Positions 25,734-35,764 of a stretch of 64,000 nucleotides of DNA are shown here, in pieces. The notes below the pieces were generated by a model. The model saw only the letters and a list, made by a program, of their open reading frames with translations. It was not told the origin of the DNA and did not search any database. Every line of letters begins with the position of its first letter. Within the stretch, counting starts at the first letter, position 1. A program made the position numbers and the translations under genes. The stretch is from NCBI RefSeq assembly GCF_024707525.1, contig NZ_CP062231.1:3472001-3536000 (forward strand), in the 5' to 3' direction. This DNA comes from Rhizobium sp. TH2. GTDB lineage: Bacteria > Pseudomonadota > Alphaproteobacteria > Rhizobiales > Rhizobiaceae.

Positions 25734-26915
25734 ATGGTGGAGAGCGACAGCGACAAATTTTTCAGCCAGATACCGGTCTTCGAGGAATTCGGGGGCGTCA
25801 CCGATCTCGGCAACTATCGACCATTGCCCCACGATTGGGCGCTGGTGACCGGCGACATCGTCGATTCCACCGGCGCTATCAAGGCCGGCAGCTACAAATC
25901 AGTCAACATGGCCGGCGCCAGTATCATTTCCGCCGTGCTCAATGCCGTCGGAAGCCAGGATCTCCCCTTCGTCTTCGGCGGCGATGGCGCGACCGTCGCC
26001 GTACCGCCATCCGGCATCGAGAAGGCGCGCGCTGCAATCGCGGCTGTGCGAACCTGGGCGGATGAGGAGCTGGCACTCAGCCTTCGCGGTGCCGTCGTGC
26101 CCCTGAAGGATATCCGCGCCGAAGGTCTCGACGTCCTCGTCGCTCGATTCAAGGCCAGCGAACATGCCTCCTACGCGATGTTCGCGGGTGGCGGGGCAAG
26201 CTGGGCCGAGGCACGCATGAAGGAGGGCCAGTTCAGCGTGCCCGCCGCCCCGGCGACGGTGCGACCAGACCTGAACGGACTATCGTGCCGCTGGAGCCCG
26301 ATCCCTTCGCGCCATGGCGAGATCGTCTCGATCATCGCGGTCCCTGGCCCGGCGCAGGACGCCGCCGCATTTCGCGAACTGATCAATGGCATTGTCGCCA
26401 TCGCCGCAAGCGAGGAACGCGGCGGTCACCCCGTCCCCGCCGAGGGCCCGACACCAGGCCTGACCAGCGCGGGCCTGGAACTCGAGGCACGCGTACGCGC
26501 GCCCAAAGGCCAGCGGCTGAAAGCGAAGCTGAAAGCGATGATGGAATATGCCCTCGGCAACGGCCTCGCATACTTCAACATGAAGCTCGGTGATTTCGAC
26601 GGACGCCGCTACAAGAGCGACGTCTCCGCCAACAGCGATTTCCGCAAGTTCGACGACGGGCTGAAGATGACCGTCGATGTCGACAAGGCCCGGCTGGCGA
26701 TGATCGAGGAGCGATTGGAAGACGCGGCGCGATCGGCGGCTTGCCGCTACGGCATCCACCGCCAGGACGCGGCCTTGATGACATGCTTCGTTGTCAACCC
26801 GATGCAGCGCGACCACATGCACTTCGTCGATGGCGCGGCTGGTGGCTACGCGCTTGCGGCAGCCCAGCTCAAGGGCAAGGCGCCTGTCCTGGTGAAAGCC
26901 GTCGCTACGCCTTGA
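25734..26915 (+). CDS. DUF3095 protein with cyclase-like motifs
   Basis: A 393-residue soluble protein of the DUF3095 family. Two motifs resemble class III nucleotidyl cyclases: VTGDIVDSTGAI (Asp41, like the metal-binding D(I/M)xxST motif) and FVFGGDGATVAV (Asp84, like the GDG hairpin). The Lys that selects adenine is Val here, and I cannot find the Asn/Arg transition-state pair, so it may be a nucleotide-binding or non-canonical enzyme. The C-terminal half (about 230-390, LKAMMEYALGNGLAYFNMKL) has no motif I recognise. Its 3' end overlaps the convergent dehydrogenase by 11 bases. Confidence 0.83.
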   Translation: MVESDSDKFFSQIPVFEEFGGVTDLGNYRPLPHDWALVTGDIVDSTGAIKAGSYKSVNMAGASIISAVLNAVGSQDLPFVFGGDGATVAVPPSGIEKARAAIAAVRTWADEELALSLRGAVVPLKDIRAEGLDVLVARFKASEHASYAMFAGGGASWAEARMKEGQFSVPAAPATVRPDLNGLSCRWSPIPSRHGEIVSIIAVPGPAQDAAAFRELINGIVAIAASEERGGHPVPAEGPTPGLTSAGLELEARVRAPKGQRLKAKLKAMMEYALGNGLAYFNMKLGDFDGRRYKSDVSANSDFRKFDDGLKMTVDVDKARLAMIEERLEDAARSAACRYGIHRQDAALMTCFVVNPMQRDHMHFVDGAAGGYALAAAQLKGKAPVLVKAVATP

Positions 26916-28305
26916 CGATGTTGTCGCCGCTGATCTTGCGGCGGCCGAAGGCATTGCGCGTGTCGACCACGATCTGCGCCCATTCGGCGAGCACGGCATA
27001 ATCTATGCCATCATGATCGGTGGCGATCAGCACCGCGTCAAACCCGGAAACCGCTTCCGGCGTCAATGCCACGGATGGCCGGTCCTTGAGGTGGCCATAC
27101 TCGCGCGTCGAAGGCACTTTCGGCACATGCGGATCGTGATAGCTGGCTTGCCCGCCCCGCGCCTCGATCAACTCGATCAGTTTGAGTGACGGGCTTTCGC
27201 GGATATCTGGCACGTTCTTCTTATAGGCGAGGCCGATCACCAGCACATGCGACCGGCTGAGTGCCTTGCCGGCGCGGATGTCGAGCGCTTCGGCAAGCCG
27301 ATCCACCACATGCCTGGGCATGGCGGAATTGATCTCGCCGGCAAGTTCGATGAAGCGGGTGGGCAATTCGTATTCGCGGGATTTCCAGGTCAGGTAGAAA
27401 GGATCGATCGGAATGCAATGACCGCCGAGCCCAGGGCCGGGATAGAAGGGCATATAGCCGAAAGGCTTGGTCTTGGCGGCGTCGATCACTTCCCAGATGT
27501 CGATCCCCATCGCCTCGTAGACGACCTTGAGTTCGTTGACGAGCGCGATGTTGACCGCGCGGAAGATGTTCTCGGTGAGCTTGACGGCTTCGGCCGTGGC
27601 AGTGGTGGAAACCGGCACAACGGTGGTCACGGCAACGCCATAGAAGGCTTCCATCAGGACGGCAGCCTCGGCGCCATCACCGGCGACCACTTTGGGGATC
27701 GTCGATGTCTCGAAATCCTTGTTGCCCGGATCTTCGCGCTCCGGCGAAAAGCCGAGGAAGAAGTCCCGGCCGGATTTGAGGCCGGTCTCCTCCAGTATCG
27801 GCCTTACCACACCATCCGTCGTGCCGGGATAGGTCGTCGATTCAAGCACGATCAACTGGCCGGGCCGCAATGCGGTGGCAATCGACCCGCTTGTCTTGGT
27901 GACGAAGGAGAGGTCCGGATCGCGGTGCTTGGTCAGCGGCGTCGGCACGCAGATGACGATGACATCACACGTCCCAAGTTCGGCGAAATCCGTGGTCGCC
28001 CGGAATCGACCCGACGACGTCTGCGTTGAAAGCACCTGGTGCGAAACCGCGTCGATATAGGACTGCCCCGCCTCGATCATCGTGATCTTGCCGGGATCGA
28101 TATCGAAGCCCGTCACCGGAAATCCGCTGCGCGCCACGGTCATCGCCAGCGGCAGCCCGACATAGCCGAGACCGATCACGCCGACGCGCGCTAGACGCCC
28201 GGAAATGCTCGCGAGGAGGGTATCGAAAGGGGAAGGCGTGTCCGTCAATGTCGTGGCTCTCGGCGTGGGATTGTGACGTTTCAGTTGCGGCTTCGCCTGC
28301 ACCAT
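26905..28305 (-). CDS. Nucleotide sugar dehydrogenase (UDP-GlcNAc/UDP-ManNAc 6-dehydrogenase family)
   Basis: A 466-residue dehydrogenase that oxidises C6 of a UDP-sugar to a uronic acid in two NAD steps. The N-terminal Rossmann motif is VGVIGLGYVGLPLAM, the central lid carries KLTENIFRAVNIALVNE, and the catalytic Cys is in GLGGHCIPIDPFYL; the C-terminal domain has VLVIGLAYKKNVPDIRESPS. The sequence is closer to WbpA/WecC-type N-acetylhexosamine dehydrogenases than to UDP-glucose dehydrogenase. It probably supplies an acidic sugar to the glycosyltransferases in this region. Confidence 0.9.
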   Translation of the reverse strand: MVQAKPQLKRHNPTPRATTLTDTPSPFDTLLASISGRLARVGVIGLGYVGLPLAMTVARSGFPVTGFDIDPGKITMIEAGQSYIDAVSHQVLSTQTSSGRFRATTDFAELGTCDVIVICVPTPLTKHRDPDLSFVTKTSGSIATALRPGQLIVLESTTYPGTTDGVVRPILEETGLKSGRDFFLGFSPEREDPGNKDFETSTIPKVVAGDGAEAAVLMEAFYGVAVTTVVPVSTTATAEAVKLTENIFRAVNIALVNELKVVYEAMGIDIWEVIDAAKTKPFGYMPFYPGPGLGGHCIPIDPFYLTWKSREYELPTRFIELAGEINSAMPRHVVDRLAEALDIRAGKALSRSHVLVIGLAYKKNVPDIRESPSLKLIELIEARGGQASYHDPHVPKVPSTREYGHLKDRPSVALTPEAVSGFDAVLIATDHDGIDYAVLAEWAQIVVDTRNAFGRRKISGDNIVKA

Positions 28306-28499
28306 GTCAAGGGCGCCGGCTCCAGTGCCGGAGAATTGATTTTTGTAAATCTACGTAAAGTTTAGGCCTCGCAACTGGCTTTGCCTCGGACGCGTACTTA
28401 TATTGCAGCGCGACGCGATCGATCGGTTGCGCCGGGTGACATGTTCCAGCTTCGACGCGCGACGCCTGGCGCTGGTTGGCAGAAAGACCAGATAAAACA

Positions 28500-29846
28500 A
28501 TGATTATTCCCCGTGCAAATATTTCTGAATCCCTCATCGAGCGTGTATCGCACTGGCTCCAGCAATCGGCCCTCGGCGGCAGCGACCTCGAAGGGCTGGT
28601 GCATGGTCTTTGCGAGCGACTGGCCGCCGCTGGCGTCCCGCTGCTCCGGGTTCATCTGAGTTTTTCCATGCTTCATCCGCTTTATGACGCGCTCGGCTTC
28701 ACCTGGATCAAGGGCAAGGGGGTGAGCGTCGAAGGCTTTCGTCCGGCAACCAGTGACGGCGAGAAGGACCGGTTCATCAGGAGCCCCTACTTCTATCTTT
28801 TGAGCAACGGCCTGCCGCATCTGAGGCGCCGGATCGATCCGATGACGTCTTCGGAATTCGGCATTTTCGACGATCTCAAGGAAATGGGCGGCACGGATTA
28901 TCTCGCCTTCGTCGAATCCTTCGGCGAGGACACGACGCGCGGCATGGTCGGATCATGGACCACCGACGCGGCGGGCGGCTTCGGCGACGAGGTCATCGAC
29001 GCGCTGCTGCATATTCAGAACGACCTCGCGGTTGCCGCCAAGATGGCCGTGCTTAGCAAGCTCGCCGACAACATGGTCACCACCTATCTCGGCGGCAATG
29101 CCGGCCAGCGCGTGCTGTCAGGCCAGGTTCGTCGCGGCGATGGCGAGACCATCCGCGCGGCACTTGTCATGGGCGACATGCGCCAATCGACCGTGCTCGC
29201 CGAGAAGTCTGGCCGACAGGTTTACATCGACACCCTCAACGTCTTCTTCGACGCGATCGCCGCGCCCTTCAACAAGAACGGTGGCGAGATCCTGAGCTTC
29301 ATGGGCGACGGCTTCCTTGCCGTCTACCCCTGTGACAGGCATCGCGAACCGTCCGAGGTCGCCACCCAGGCGGCTATGGCTGCCGTGCGGGAGGCCAATG
29401 CCCGCATGGCCGAACTCAATGCCGACCGCAAGCAGAACCGCCTTGGCGAGATCCGCTACGGCATCGGCCTGCATGTCGGCAACGTGATGTATGGGAATGT
29501 CGGGCTCAAGGACCGGCTGACCTTCTCGGCTTTCGGCGGCGCGGTCAACGAGGTGCAGCGCCTGCAGGGCCTGACCAAGACGCTTGGCCAGACGGTGATC
29601 GCCAGCCAGGCCTTCGCCACCTATTGCGGCGGCGACTGGGTGACGCTCGGCGAGAAGCGCCTGCGCGGCGTCGAGGAAAAGGTCACGGTGTTGATGCCGA
29701 GCGAAAGCAACATGACGATGTCCGGCATCGAGCTTGCAGAAAGTAATGGACACGATGTGCGCTCTGAAGCAGAACATGTGATGCTGCTCTACCGCAACAC
29801 GCGCCAGCAGAAACCAACACTGCCGGGACCGAATTTCTTGCAATGA
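28500..29846 (+). CDS. Soluble class III nucleotidyl cyclase with non-canonical purine pocket
   Basis: A 448-residue cytosolic protein. Residues 1-210 form an N-terminal region with no obvious known sensor domain (LIERVSHWLQQSALGG, HLSFSMLHPLYDALGF); residues 218-400 are a cyclase homology domain with both metal Asp (226, 270) and the transition-state pair Asn350/Arg354. The Lys that contacts adenine is Ser266, and the paired Asp/Thr is Ser343. ATG 28500 (AGAAAGA upstream) is preferred over TTG 28476. The stop overlaps the polysaccharide lyase start (ATGA). It probably makes a cyclic nucleotide, but which one is unclear. Confidence 0.85.
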   Translation: MIIPRANISESLIERVSHWLQQSALGGSDLEGLVHGLCERLAAAGVPLLRVHLSFSMLHPLYDALGFTWIKGKGVSVEGFRPATSDGEKDRFIRSPYFYLLSNGLPHLRRRIDPMTSSEFGIFDDLKEMGGTDYLAFVESFGEDTTRGMVGSWTTDAAGGFGDEVIDALLHIQNDLAVAAKMAVLSKLADNMVTTYLGGNAGQRVLSGQVRRGDGETIRAALVMGDMRQSTVLAEKSGRQVYIDTLNVFFDAIAAPFNKNGGEILSFMGDGFLAVYPCDRHREPSEVATQAAMAAVREANARMAELNADRKQNRLGEIRYGIGLHVGNVMYGNVGLKDRLTFSAFGGAVNEVQRLQGLTKTLGQTVIASQAFATYCGGDWVTLGEKRLRGVEEKVTVLMPSESNMTMSGIELAESNGHDVRSEAEHVMLLYRNTRQQKPTLPGPNFLQ

Positions 29847-30808
29847 AGAAGGCAATCGCGATCGCCATGTTTCTAGCGTCCGTACTTTCAAGCGCCGAGG
29901 CGATCGCAGAGGACACGAGTGCAAAGCTTTTCGACAATTTCGACGGCGCCGATTTCTCGGCCGCCGGCGGCCTATATTACAAGAACAATGCCGAGCAGCG
30001 CTCCGGCCAGGTCGAGTTCCAGAAGGACGTGACGCTTGACGGCGGCGGAGCGCTGAAGCTCACCGTTCGCCCGGGTTGTGGTATCAATCGTGAAGATTGC
30101 TCCGAGCGGGCGGAAATCTGGGAAAAACCGCAGCTGCGCGTGCCCTATGACCAGGCCGTCTGGTATGGCTTCGCGGTAAAATTCGCCGATCCGATCCCTC
30201 GGGATGACCACCGTTATCTGATTGCCCAGTGGAAGCGCGAGATCGATCCCGGCGCACCGGGCGATTTCAGCCCGTTCCTGGCCTTGAGGCTGCGCAAAGG
30301 CAAGCTCTTCGCCACGGTCGAAGCCAATCACTTCGCGCCGGTCTCGCTCCAGCCGAAAGGCACGCCGGCACAATGCGGCGAAGGCCAGACGCCGGTCTGG
30401 CTTCGTCCCGAAACCAACCAGATGCGCGCGCTGGTGGCGACGGACGGCAATTGGGAAGGCGAAGACGGCGGGCTATTCAATGCCTGCACGGACAAGATCA
30501 CTGTAATCGATCGCGGCAACAAGCTGCCGTCGCCGGATTCGGGCTGGATCGATTTTGCCATCATGACCAAGCCGGGCCCCGATGGCACCGGCCATATCGA
30601 GATCTTTGCCAACAACAAATGGGTGGTCACGATCAAGGGCTATATCGGCCATAACGACCCGCCGCTAGGCGACAATCAGTATTTCAAATTCGGTCCATAC
30701 AGGGCCGCAAGCTCGACCGAATGGACACTCTATTACGACGACTTCCGCCGCAGCCCCGACTGTGCCGACGTGCTGCGCGACCAGGCTGCCTGCGCTCTGG
30801 TCCGCTAG
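29843..30808 (+). CDS. Secreted polysaccharide lyase-family protein (PF14099-like)
   Basis: A 321-residue precursor with a Sec signal (MKKAIAIAMFLASVLSS to AIAED). The mature part fits the Polysacc_lyase family (PF14099, which includes glucuronan lyases): a beta-jelly-roll with SERAEIWEKPQLRVPYDQAV, WYGFAVKFADPIPRDDHRYL, IAQWKREI, and YYDDFRRS near the end. Several Cys pairs suggest periplasmic or external disulfides. Its ATG overlaps the stop of the soluble cyclase gene, so the two are translated together. It likely cleaves uronate-containing glycan. Exact substrate and metal use are not visible. Confidence 0.85.
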   Translation: MKKAIAIAMFLASVLSSAEAIAEDTSAKLFDNFDGADFSAAGGLYYKNNAEQRSGQVEFQKDVTLDGGGALKLTVRPGCGINREDCSERAEIWEKPQLRVPYDQAVWYGFAVKFADPIPRDDHRYLIAQWKREIDPGAPGDFSPFLALRLRKGKLFATVEANHFAPVSLQPKGTPAQCGEGQTPVWLRPETNQMRALVATDGNWEGEDGGLFNACTDKITVIDRGNKLPSPDSGWIDFAIMTKPGPDGTGHIEIFANNKWVVTIKGYIGHNDPPLGDNQYFKFGPYRAASSTEWTLYYDDFRRSPDCADVLRDQAACALVR

Positions 30809-30960
30809 CCGATCTCGTTCCCAACGCTTCCTATCCCCTCGACCATCACGACCCTGGCAAAAAAATTGCCGTGGCCGGACAATGGACTCCGCCTCTTTAG
30901 TGGGCTAGCATTTTTCCGGGGAACACAGAATTTACGTGAAATGATGGAAGGCCAGCAACC

Positions 30961-32853
30961 ATGGCGTCGGCAACCGACCTCCTGAGGGTCGAGAACCTTA
31001 GTATCTCGTTCGCCCTGCTTGGTGGCAAGGTCGATGCCGTGAAGCGGGCGGATCTGCGCGTCCTGCCTGGCAAGGTCACGGCTCTGGTCGGCGAGTCCGG
31101 TTCCGGAAAATCCGTTATCAGCCAGGCGGTTATGGGCATTTTGCCGAATACCGCCAGCGTCGGCGGCAAGATCCTGTTCAACGATCCCGCATCGTCCTCC
31201 GGAGCTATCGACCTGCTGGCGTTACCGCGAGACGGTCGTGAAATTCGTGCCATTCGTGGCGACCGGATGGGAATGATCTTCCAGGAGCCGATGACCTCGC
31301 TGTCACCGCTCCACACGATCGGTAACCAGGTATCCGAAGTCCTCAAGATCCACACCGAGGACACGGGCGCCCAGCGCCGCGCGGCAACGGAGGAGATGCT
31401 CGGGCTCGTGGGTTTCAATGACCCGAAGCGGGCTTACGACATGTATCCGTTCGAACTCTCGGGCGGCATGCGCCAGCGCGCGATGATCGCCATGGCGCTA
31501 ATCTGCCGGCCTGCTCTGCTCATCGCCGACGAACCGACCACCGCGCTCGACGTGACGATCCAGGCGCAGATCCTGCAACTGCTTCGCGAGCTGCAGATGA
31601 AGCTCAACATGGCTATGCTGCTGATCACCCATGATCTCGGCGTCGTGGCCAATGTCGCCGACGAGGTCGTCGTGATCTATCACGGCGAGATCATGGAAGC
31701 CGGTCCCGTCGAACAGATCTTCCGCAATCCCACGCACCCCTATCTCAAGGGGCTGCTGGCTGCCGTGCCGCATTTCGACATGGGACCGGGCGAGCGCCTG
31801 AAACCGCTCCGCGAAGTGCCCGTCGACACCAGCCGCCTGATGAACCTGGAAAAGCCGAGAGCCGCCCAGGAAGATGGCGTGCTGCTTTCCGTTCGTGATA
31901 TCGTCAAGACCTACGGCACGCGCAAATCCAACTGGTTCGCCAAGGACACGACGCCCCCGCTTCGCGCCGTGGATGGCGTCAGCTTCGACGTGATGCGCGG
32001 CGAATGTCTGGGCCTGGTCGGCGAAAGCGGTTGCGGCAAGACGACATTGAGCAAAATCCTGATGCGCGCGGTGACGCCCGATTCGGGCTCCGTCATCTTC
32101 AACGGCGAAGGCAGTCCCATCGATGTCATCAACGCTGAGGGGGACGCACTCAAGACGCTGCGCGCGGATATCCAGATGGTGTTCCAGGATCCCGTTGCCT
32201 CACTGTCCCCGCGCATGACAATCCAGAACATCGTCAGCGAACCGCTCGAGATTCATGATCGCGGCAATGCCAGGACCCGCCAGGACAAGGTTGTCGAACT
32301 GCTCGAAGCGGTGGGCCTCAGCCGGCGCCATCTCAACCGCTATCCGCATGGTCTCTCCGGGGGCCAGAGGCAGCGCGTCGGCATCGCGCGTGCGCTTGCG
32401 CTCAACCCGGACCTGTTGATCTGCGACGAACCCGTCTCGGCGCTCGACGTCTCGGTTCAGGCTCAGATCCTAAACCTTCTCAAGGACCTGCAGAGCGAGC
32501 TCGGCCTCACCTACATCTTCATCTCCCACAATCTTGCAGTCGTCGATTACATGGCCGACCGGATCGCGGTGATGTGCGCCGGCCGCATTGTCGAGATCGC
32601 ACCGCGTCATTCGCTGATGCAGACACCGATCCATCCCTATACCAAGTCGCTTTTGGCAGCGGTGCCCTTCCCAGACCTCGACCGGCCGCTGGATTTCGCA
32701 GCTCTCAAGACCAACGGCGCCCGCGATACACGCAACTGGGGCGCGCAGTTCCGCGACGAAGGTGAACAGGATGCCTTGTCCTTTGCCGATCTCGGCGAAG
32801 GACATCTCGTGCTCGCACGACGAAGCGCCGACGTGAAGGAGTTGCAGCATTGA
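30961..32853 (+). CDS. Dual-domain ABC importer ATPase, YejF/Opp-type fusion
   Basis: A 630-residue cytosolic ATPase made of two complete nucleotide-binding domains. The first has [29 protein letters not shown] and [12 protein letters not shown] (about residues 45-190); the second has [29 protein letters not shown] and [12 protein letters not shown] (about 360-510). It corresponds to DppD and DppF in one chain, as in YejF or GsiA. It is the first gene of an importer operon (ATPase, binding protein, two permeases), 152 bases after the lyase gene. In this setting an oligosaccharide importer is likely. Confidence 0.9.
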   Translation: MASATDLLRVENLSISFALLGGKVDAVKRADLRVLPGKVTALVGESGSGKSVISQAVMGILPNTASVGGKILFNDPASSSGAIDLLALPRDGREIRAIRGDRMGMIFQEPMTSLSPLHTIGNQVSEVLKIHTEDTGAQRRAATEEMLGLVGFNDPKRAYDMYPFELSGGMRQRAMIAMALICRPALLIADEPTTALDVTIQAQILQLLRELQMKLNMAMLLITHDLGVVANVADEVVVIYHGEIMEAGPVEQIFRNPTHPYLKGLLAAVPHFDMGPGERLKPLREVPVDTSRLMNLEKPRAAQEDGVLLSVRDIVKTYGTRKSNWFAKDTTPPLRAVDGVSFDVMRGECLGLVGESGCGKTTLSKILMRAVTPDSGSVIFNGEGSPIDVINAEGDALKTLRADIQMVFQDPVASLSPRMTIQNIVSEPLEIHDRGNARTRQDKVVELLEAVGLSRRHLNRYPHGLSGGQRQRVGIARALALNPDLLICDEPVSALDVSVQAQILNLLKDLQSELGLTYIFISHNLAVVDYMADRIAVMCAGRIVEIAPRHSLMQTPIHPYTKSLLAAVPFPDLDRPLDFAALKTNGARDTRNWGAQFRDEGEQDALSFADLGEGHLVLARRSADVKELQH

Positions 32854-34763
32854 TCAAGCGGCGCACCTTCCTCGGCCTGATGGCATCAAGCTGCCTGCCT
32901 GCCCTTGCGCAGGCGCAGGTACCCGACGTCGCACGGGAACCGACTTTCCTCTGGCCGCGCCTGAGAGCAGCAGCCCTGCCCGACATTATCGACCGCCTGC
33001 CCAAGAAGCCCCGCCTCATCAACATGGCGAAAACCGGTCGCAAGCCGGGCGGCTATGGCGGCGAAATTCGTATTCTGGTCGGCAGCCAGCGCGATACGCG
33101 CCTGATGACGATCAACGGTTACGCACGGCTCGTCGGCTATGATGAGAAGCTGGAACTGCATGCCGATGTCCTGGAAAGCTTCGAGGTCGTCGAGGACCGG
33201 ATCTTCACGTTCAAGATACGGGAAGGCCATCGCTGGTCCGACGGCGGCTATCTGACATCGGAAGACTTCCGTTATGCCTGGGAGGATGTCATCCTCAGCG
33301 AGGACCTGCGACGCGGCGGCCTGCCGCGCGAACTCCTCGCCGGAGACAAGCCGCCGGTCTTCGAAGTGCTCGACAAATACTCGGTGCGCTACACATGGCC
33401 GTCACCGAACCCGGATTTTCTGCCGAAGCTCGCAGCACCGCAGCCGATCGTCGTGGTCATGCCGGCGGCCTATCTCAAGCAATTCCACAAGAAGTACCAG
33501 GACGAGTTCCGTCTTGCCGCGCTCGTCAAGCAATATCGCGCCAAGCATTGGAAGGACCTCCACACCAAGATGTCGCGCAGCTACCGGCCGGAAAATCCGG
33601 AACTGCCGACGCTCGACCCGTGGCGCAACACCACCGCGCCGCCGGCTGAACAGTTCGTTTTCGAACGCAACCCCTTCTTTCACCGGATCGACGAGAACGG
33701 CCTGCAACTGCCCTACATCGACCGTGTGCTGCTCAATGTAAGCTCCTCGGAGATCATTGCTGCCAAGACCGGCGTCGGCGAGAGCGACCTGCAATTCACC
33801 GGCATCGACTTCACGGATTACGCATTCCTGAAGGACTCGGAAAAGCGCTATCCGGTCAAGGTCAGCCTTTGGACCAAGACGCAAGGCGCGCTTCTCGCCA
33901 TGCTGCCGAACCTCAACAGTGCCGACGACGTCTGGCGCAAGCTGTTCCAGGATGTCCGGGTGAGGCGCGCTTTGTCGCTGGCCATCGACCGCACCGAGAT
34001 CAACAAGGCTGTTTTCTATGGTCTGGCCGCTGAAAGCGCCGATACGATCCTGCCGGAAAGCCCGCTCTTCAAGCCCCAATACAAGACCGCCTGGGCAAGC
34101 CACGATCCGGACAAGGCCAACGCGCTCCTTGATGAAGCTGGCCTAGACAAGCGCGATGAGGACGGCTTCCGCTTGCTGCCCGATGGCCGGCTGGCGCAGA
34201 TCATCGTCGAGACGGCGGGCGAGAGCACGCTTGAGACCGATGTGCTCGAACTGGTGACCGATCACTGGAAAAAGATCGGCATCTCGCTGTTCATCAAGAC
34301 CTCGCAGCGCGACATTTTCCGCAACCGCGCCATGGCCGGCCAGATCATGGTCTCGATGTGGTCGGGTCTCGACAACGGCGTGCCGACGGCCGACATGAAT
34401 CCCGGCCAGCTCGCACCGACGGCCGACGAGCAGCTGCAATGGCCGGTCTGGGGCATGTACTATCTGTCGAACGGGAAGAAGGGCAAGGCGCCTGACATGC
34501 CCGAGGCAAAGGAACTGATCGAGCTGCTGGGCAGGTGGAAGCAGACCACCGATGCTGCCGAACGCACGGCCATCTGGTCTAAAATGCTCGATATCTATTC
34601 CGAGCAGGTCTTCTCGATCGGCATCGTCAACGCGTCACGCCAGCCCGTACTCCGCTCGGCGCGCCTCCAGAACGTGCCCGAGGAGGGGCTCTTCGGTTTC
34701 GATCCCACATGCTATCTCGGCGTCTATATGCCGGATAGCTTCTGGCTTGGCGTGGAGAGCTGA
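32850..34763 (+). CDS. ABC importer substrate-binding protein, family 5, Tat-type leader
   Basis: A 637-residue precursor starting at a TTG (32850) that overlaps the ATPase stop, with AAGGAG eight bases upstream. [13 protein letters not shown] resembles a Tat signal, ending at LAQAQ. The mature protein is a family-5 binding protein (FTFKIREGHRWSDGGYLTSE, RVRRALSLAIDRTEINKAVF, DPDKANALLDEAGL). The large size resembles oligosaccharide, opine or long-peptide binders (AgpA- and YejA-like). With a polysaccharide lyase just upstream, lyase products are a plausible ligand; this is an inference. Confidence 0.88.
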   Translation: MIKRRTFLGLMASSCLPALAQAQVPDVAREPTFLWPRLRAAALPDIIDRLPKKPRLINMAKTGRKPGGYGGEIRILVGSQRDTRLMTINGYARLVGYDEKLELHADVLESFEVVEDRIFTFKIREGHRWSDGGYLTSEDFRYAWEDVILSEDLRRGGLPRELLAGDKPPVFEVLDKYSVRYTWPSPNPDFLPKLAAPQPIVVVMPAAYLKQFHKKYQDEFRLAALVKQYRAKHWKDLHTKMSRSYRPENPELPTLDPWRNTTAPPAEQFVFERNPFFHRIDENGLQLPYIDRVLLNVSSSEIIAAKTGVGESDLQFTGIDFTDYAFLKDSEKRYPVKVSLWTKTQGALLAMLPNLNSADDVWRKLFQDVRVRRALSLAIDRTEINKAVFYGLAAESADTILPESPLFKPQYKTAWASHDPDKANALLDEAGLDKRDEDGFRLLPDGRLAQIIVETAGESTLETDVLELVTDHWKKIGISLFIKTSQRDIFRNRAMAGQIMVSMWSGLDNGVPTADMNPGQLAPTADEQLQWPVWGMYYLSNGKKGKAPDMPEAKELIELLGRWKQTTDAAERTAIWSKMLDIYSEQVFSIGIVNASRQPVLRSARLQNVPEEGLFGFDPTCYLGVYMPDSFWLGVES

Positions 34764-34765
34764 CG

Positions 34766-35764
34766 ATGCTGCGATACATCCTTTGGCGCATCGCCGTCAT
34801 GATCCCGACCCTGCTGATCATCTCGGCACTGGTCTTCACCATTATCGAGCTGCCGCCCGGCGATTATTTCGAAAGCTATATCGCCGATCTCGCTGCCCAG
34901 GGCGAGGACGTCGACATGGCCGAGATCGCGGAACTGCGCGCCGAATACGGTTTCGACAAGCCCCCGGTCATTCGCTACTTCTACTGGGTGGCGGGCATGC
35001 TCCACGGCGATTTCGGCTATTCGTTCGAATACCAGTTGCCCGTGAGCGAGGTGGTGGGCGACCGGCTGTGGCTGACCATGCTGGTGTCCTTCTTCACCAT
35101 CATCTTCACCTGGATCATCGCCTTCCCGATCGGCATCTATTCGGCGACGCACCAGTATAGCTGGACGGATTTCGGCCTGACATTTATCGGTCTCATTGGC
35201 ATTGCCATACCGAACTTCATGTTCGCGCTGATTCTGATGTATTTCGCCAATATCTGGTTCGGAACCTCGATCGGCCATCTGATGGACCAGAAATATCTGG
35301 CCGAGCCGATGAGTTGGGCCAAGGCGAGTTCGATCCTGGAACATATCTGGATACCGGTGGTCATCGTCGGCACTGCCGGCACCGCCAGCATGATCAGGAA
35401 GCTGCGCGCCAACCTGCTTGACGAATTGCAGAAACAATATGTCGTCACGGCCCGCGCCAAGGGCCTTCACCCCTTCAAGACACTCGTCAAATATCCGCTC
35501 AGGATGTCGCTGAATTTCTTCATATCGGATATCGGCTCGATCCTGCCGGCGATCATATCGGGTGCTGAAATCACCGCGATCGTGCTGTCGCTCGAAACGA
35601 CGGGCCCGATGCTGATCAAGGCGTTGCAGAGCCAGGACATGTACCTGGCCGGATCGTTCCTGATGTTCCTGGCGTTTCTGACCGTGATCGGCGTGCTGAT
35701 ATCGGATATTGCGCTGGCCTTCCTCGACCCACGTATCAGGCTGCAGGGCGGGAGCACCAAATGA
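34766..35764 (+). CDS. ABC importer permease, DppB/YejB type
   Basis: A 332-residue inner-membrane permease with about six to seven spans. N-terminal MLRYILWRIAVMIPTLLIIS is the OppB-type first helix; the EAA loop is QKQYVVTARAKGLHPFKTLVKYPLR (about residue 222-246). Periplasmic loop 1 contains an acidic stretch (AQGEDVDMAEIAELRAEYG) before FDKPPVIRYFYW, as in the YejB class. It starts 2 bases after the binding-protein stop and ends overlapping the next permease start. Confidence 0.9.
   Translation: MLRYILWRIAVMIPTLLIISALVFTIIELPPGDYFESYIADLAAQGEDVDMAEIAELRAEYGFDKPPVIRYFYWVAGMLHGDFGYSFEYQLPVSEVVGDRLWLTMLVSFFTIIFTWIIAFPIGIYSATHQYSWTDFGLTFIGLIGIAIPNFMFALILMYFANIWFGTSIGHLMDQKYLAEPMSWAKASSILEHIWIPVVIVGTAGTASMIRKLRANLLDELQKQYVVTARAKGLHPFKTLVKYPLRMSLNFFISDIGSILPAIISGAEITAIVLSLETTGPMLIKALQSQDMYLAGSFLMFLAFLTVIGVLISDIALAFLDPRIRLQGGSTK

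Noticed and set aside
30855..30870. GGCAA-AAAAA-TTGCC hairpin as a terminator after the lyase gene
   Set aside because: The stem is short and no T-run follows on the plus strand, so I did not list it as a terminator.
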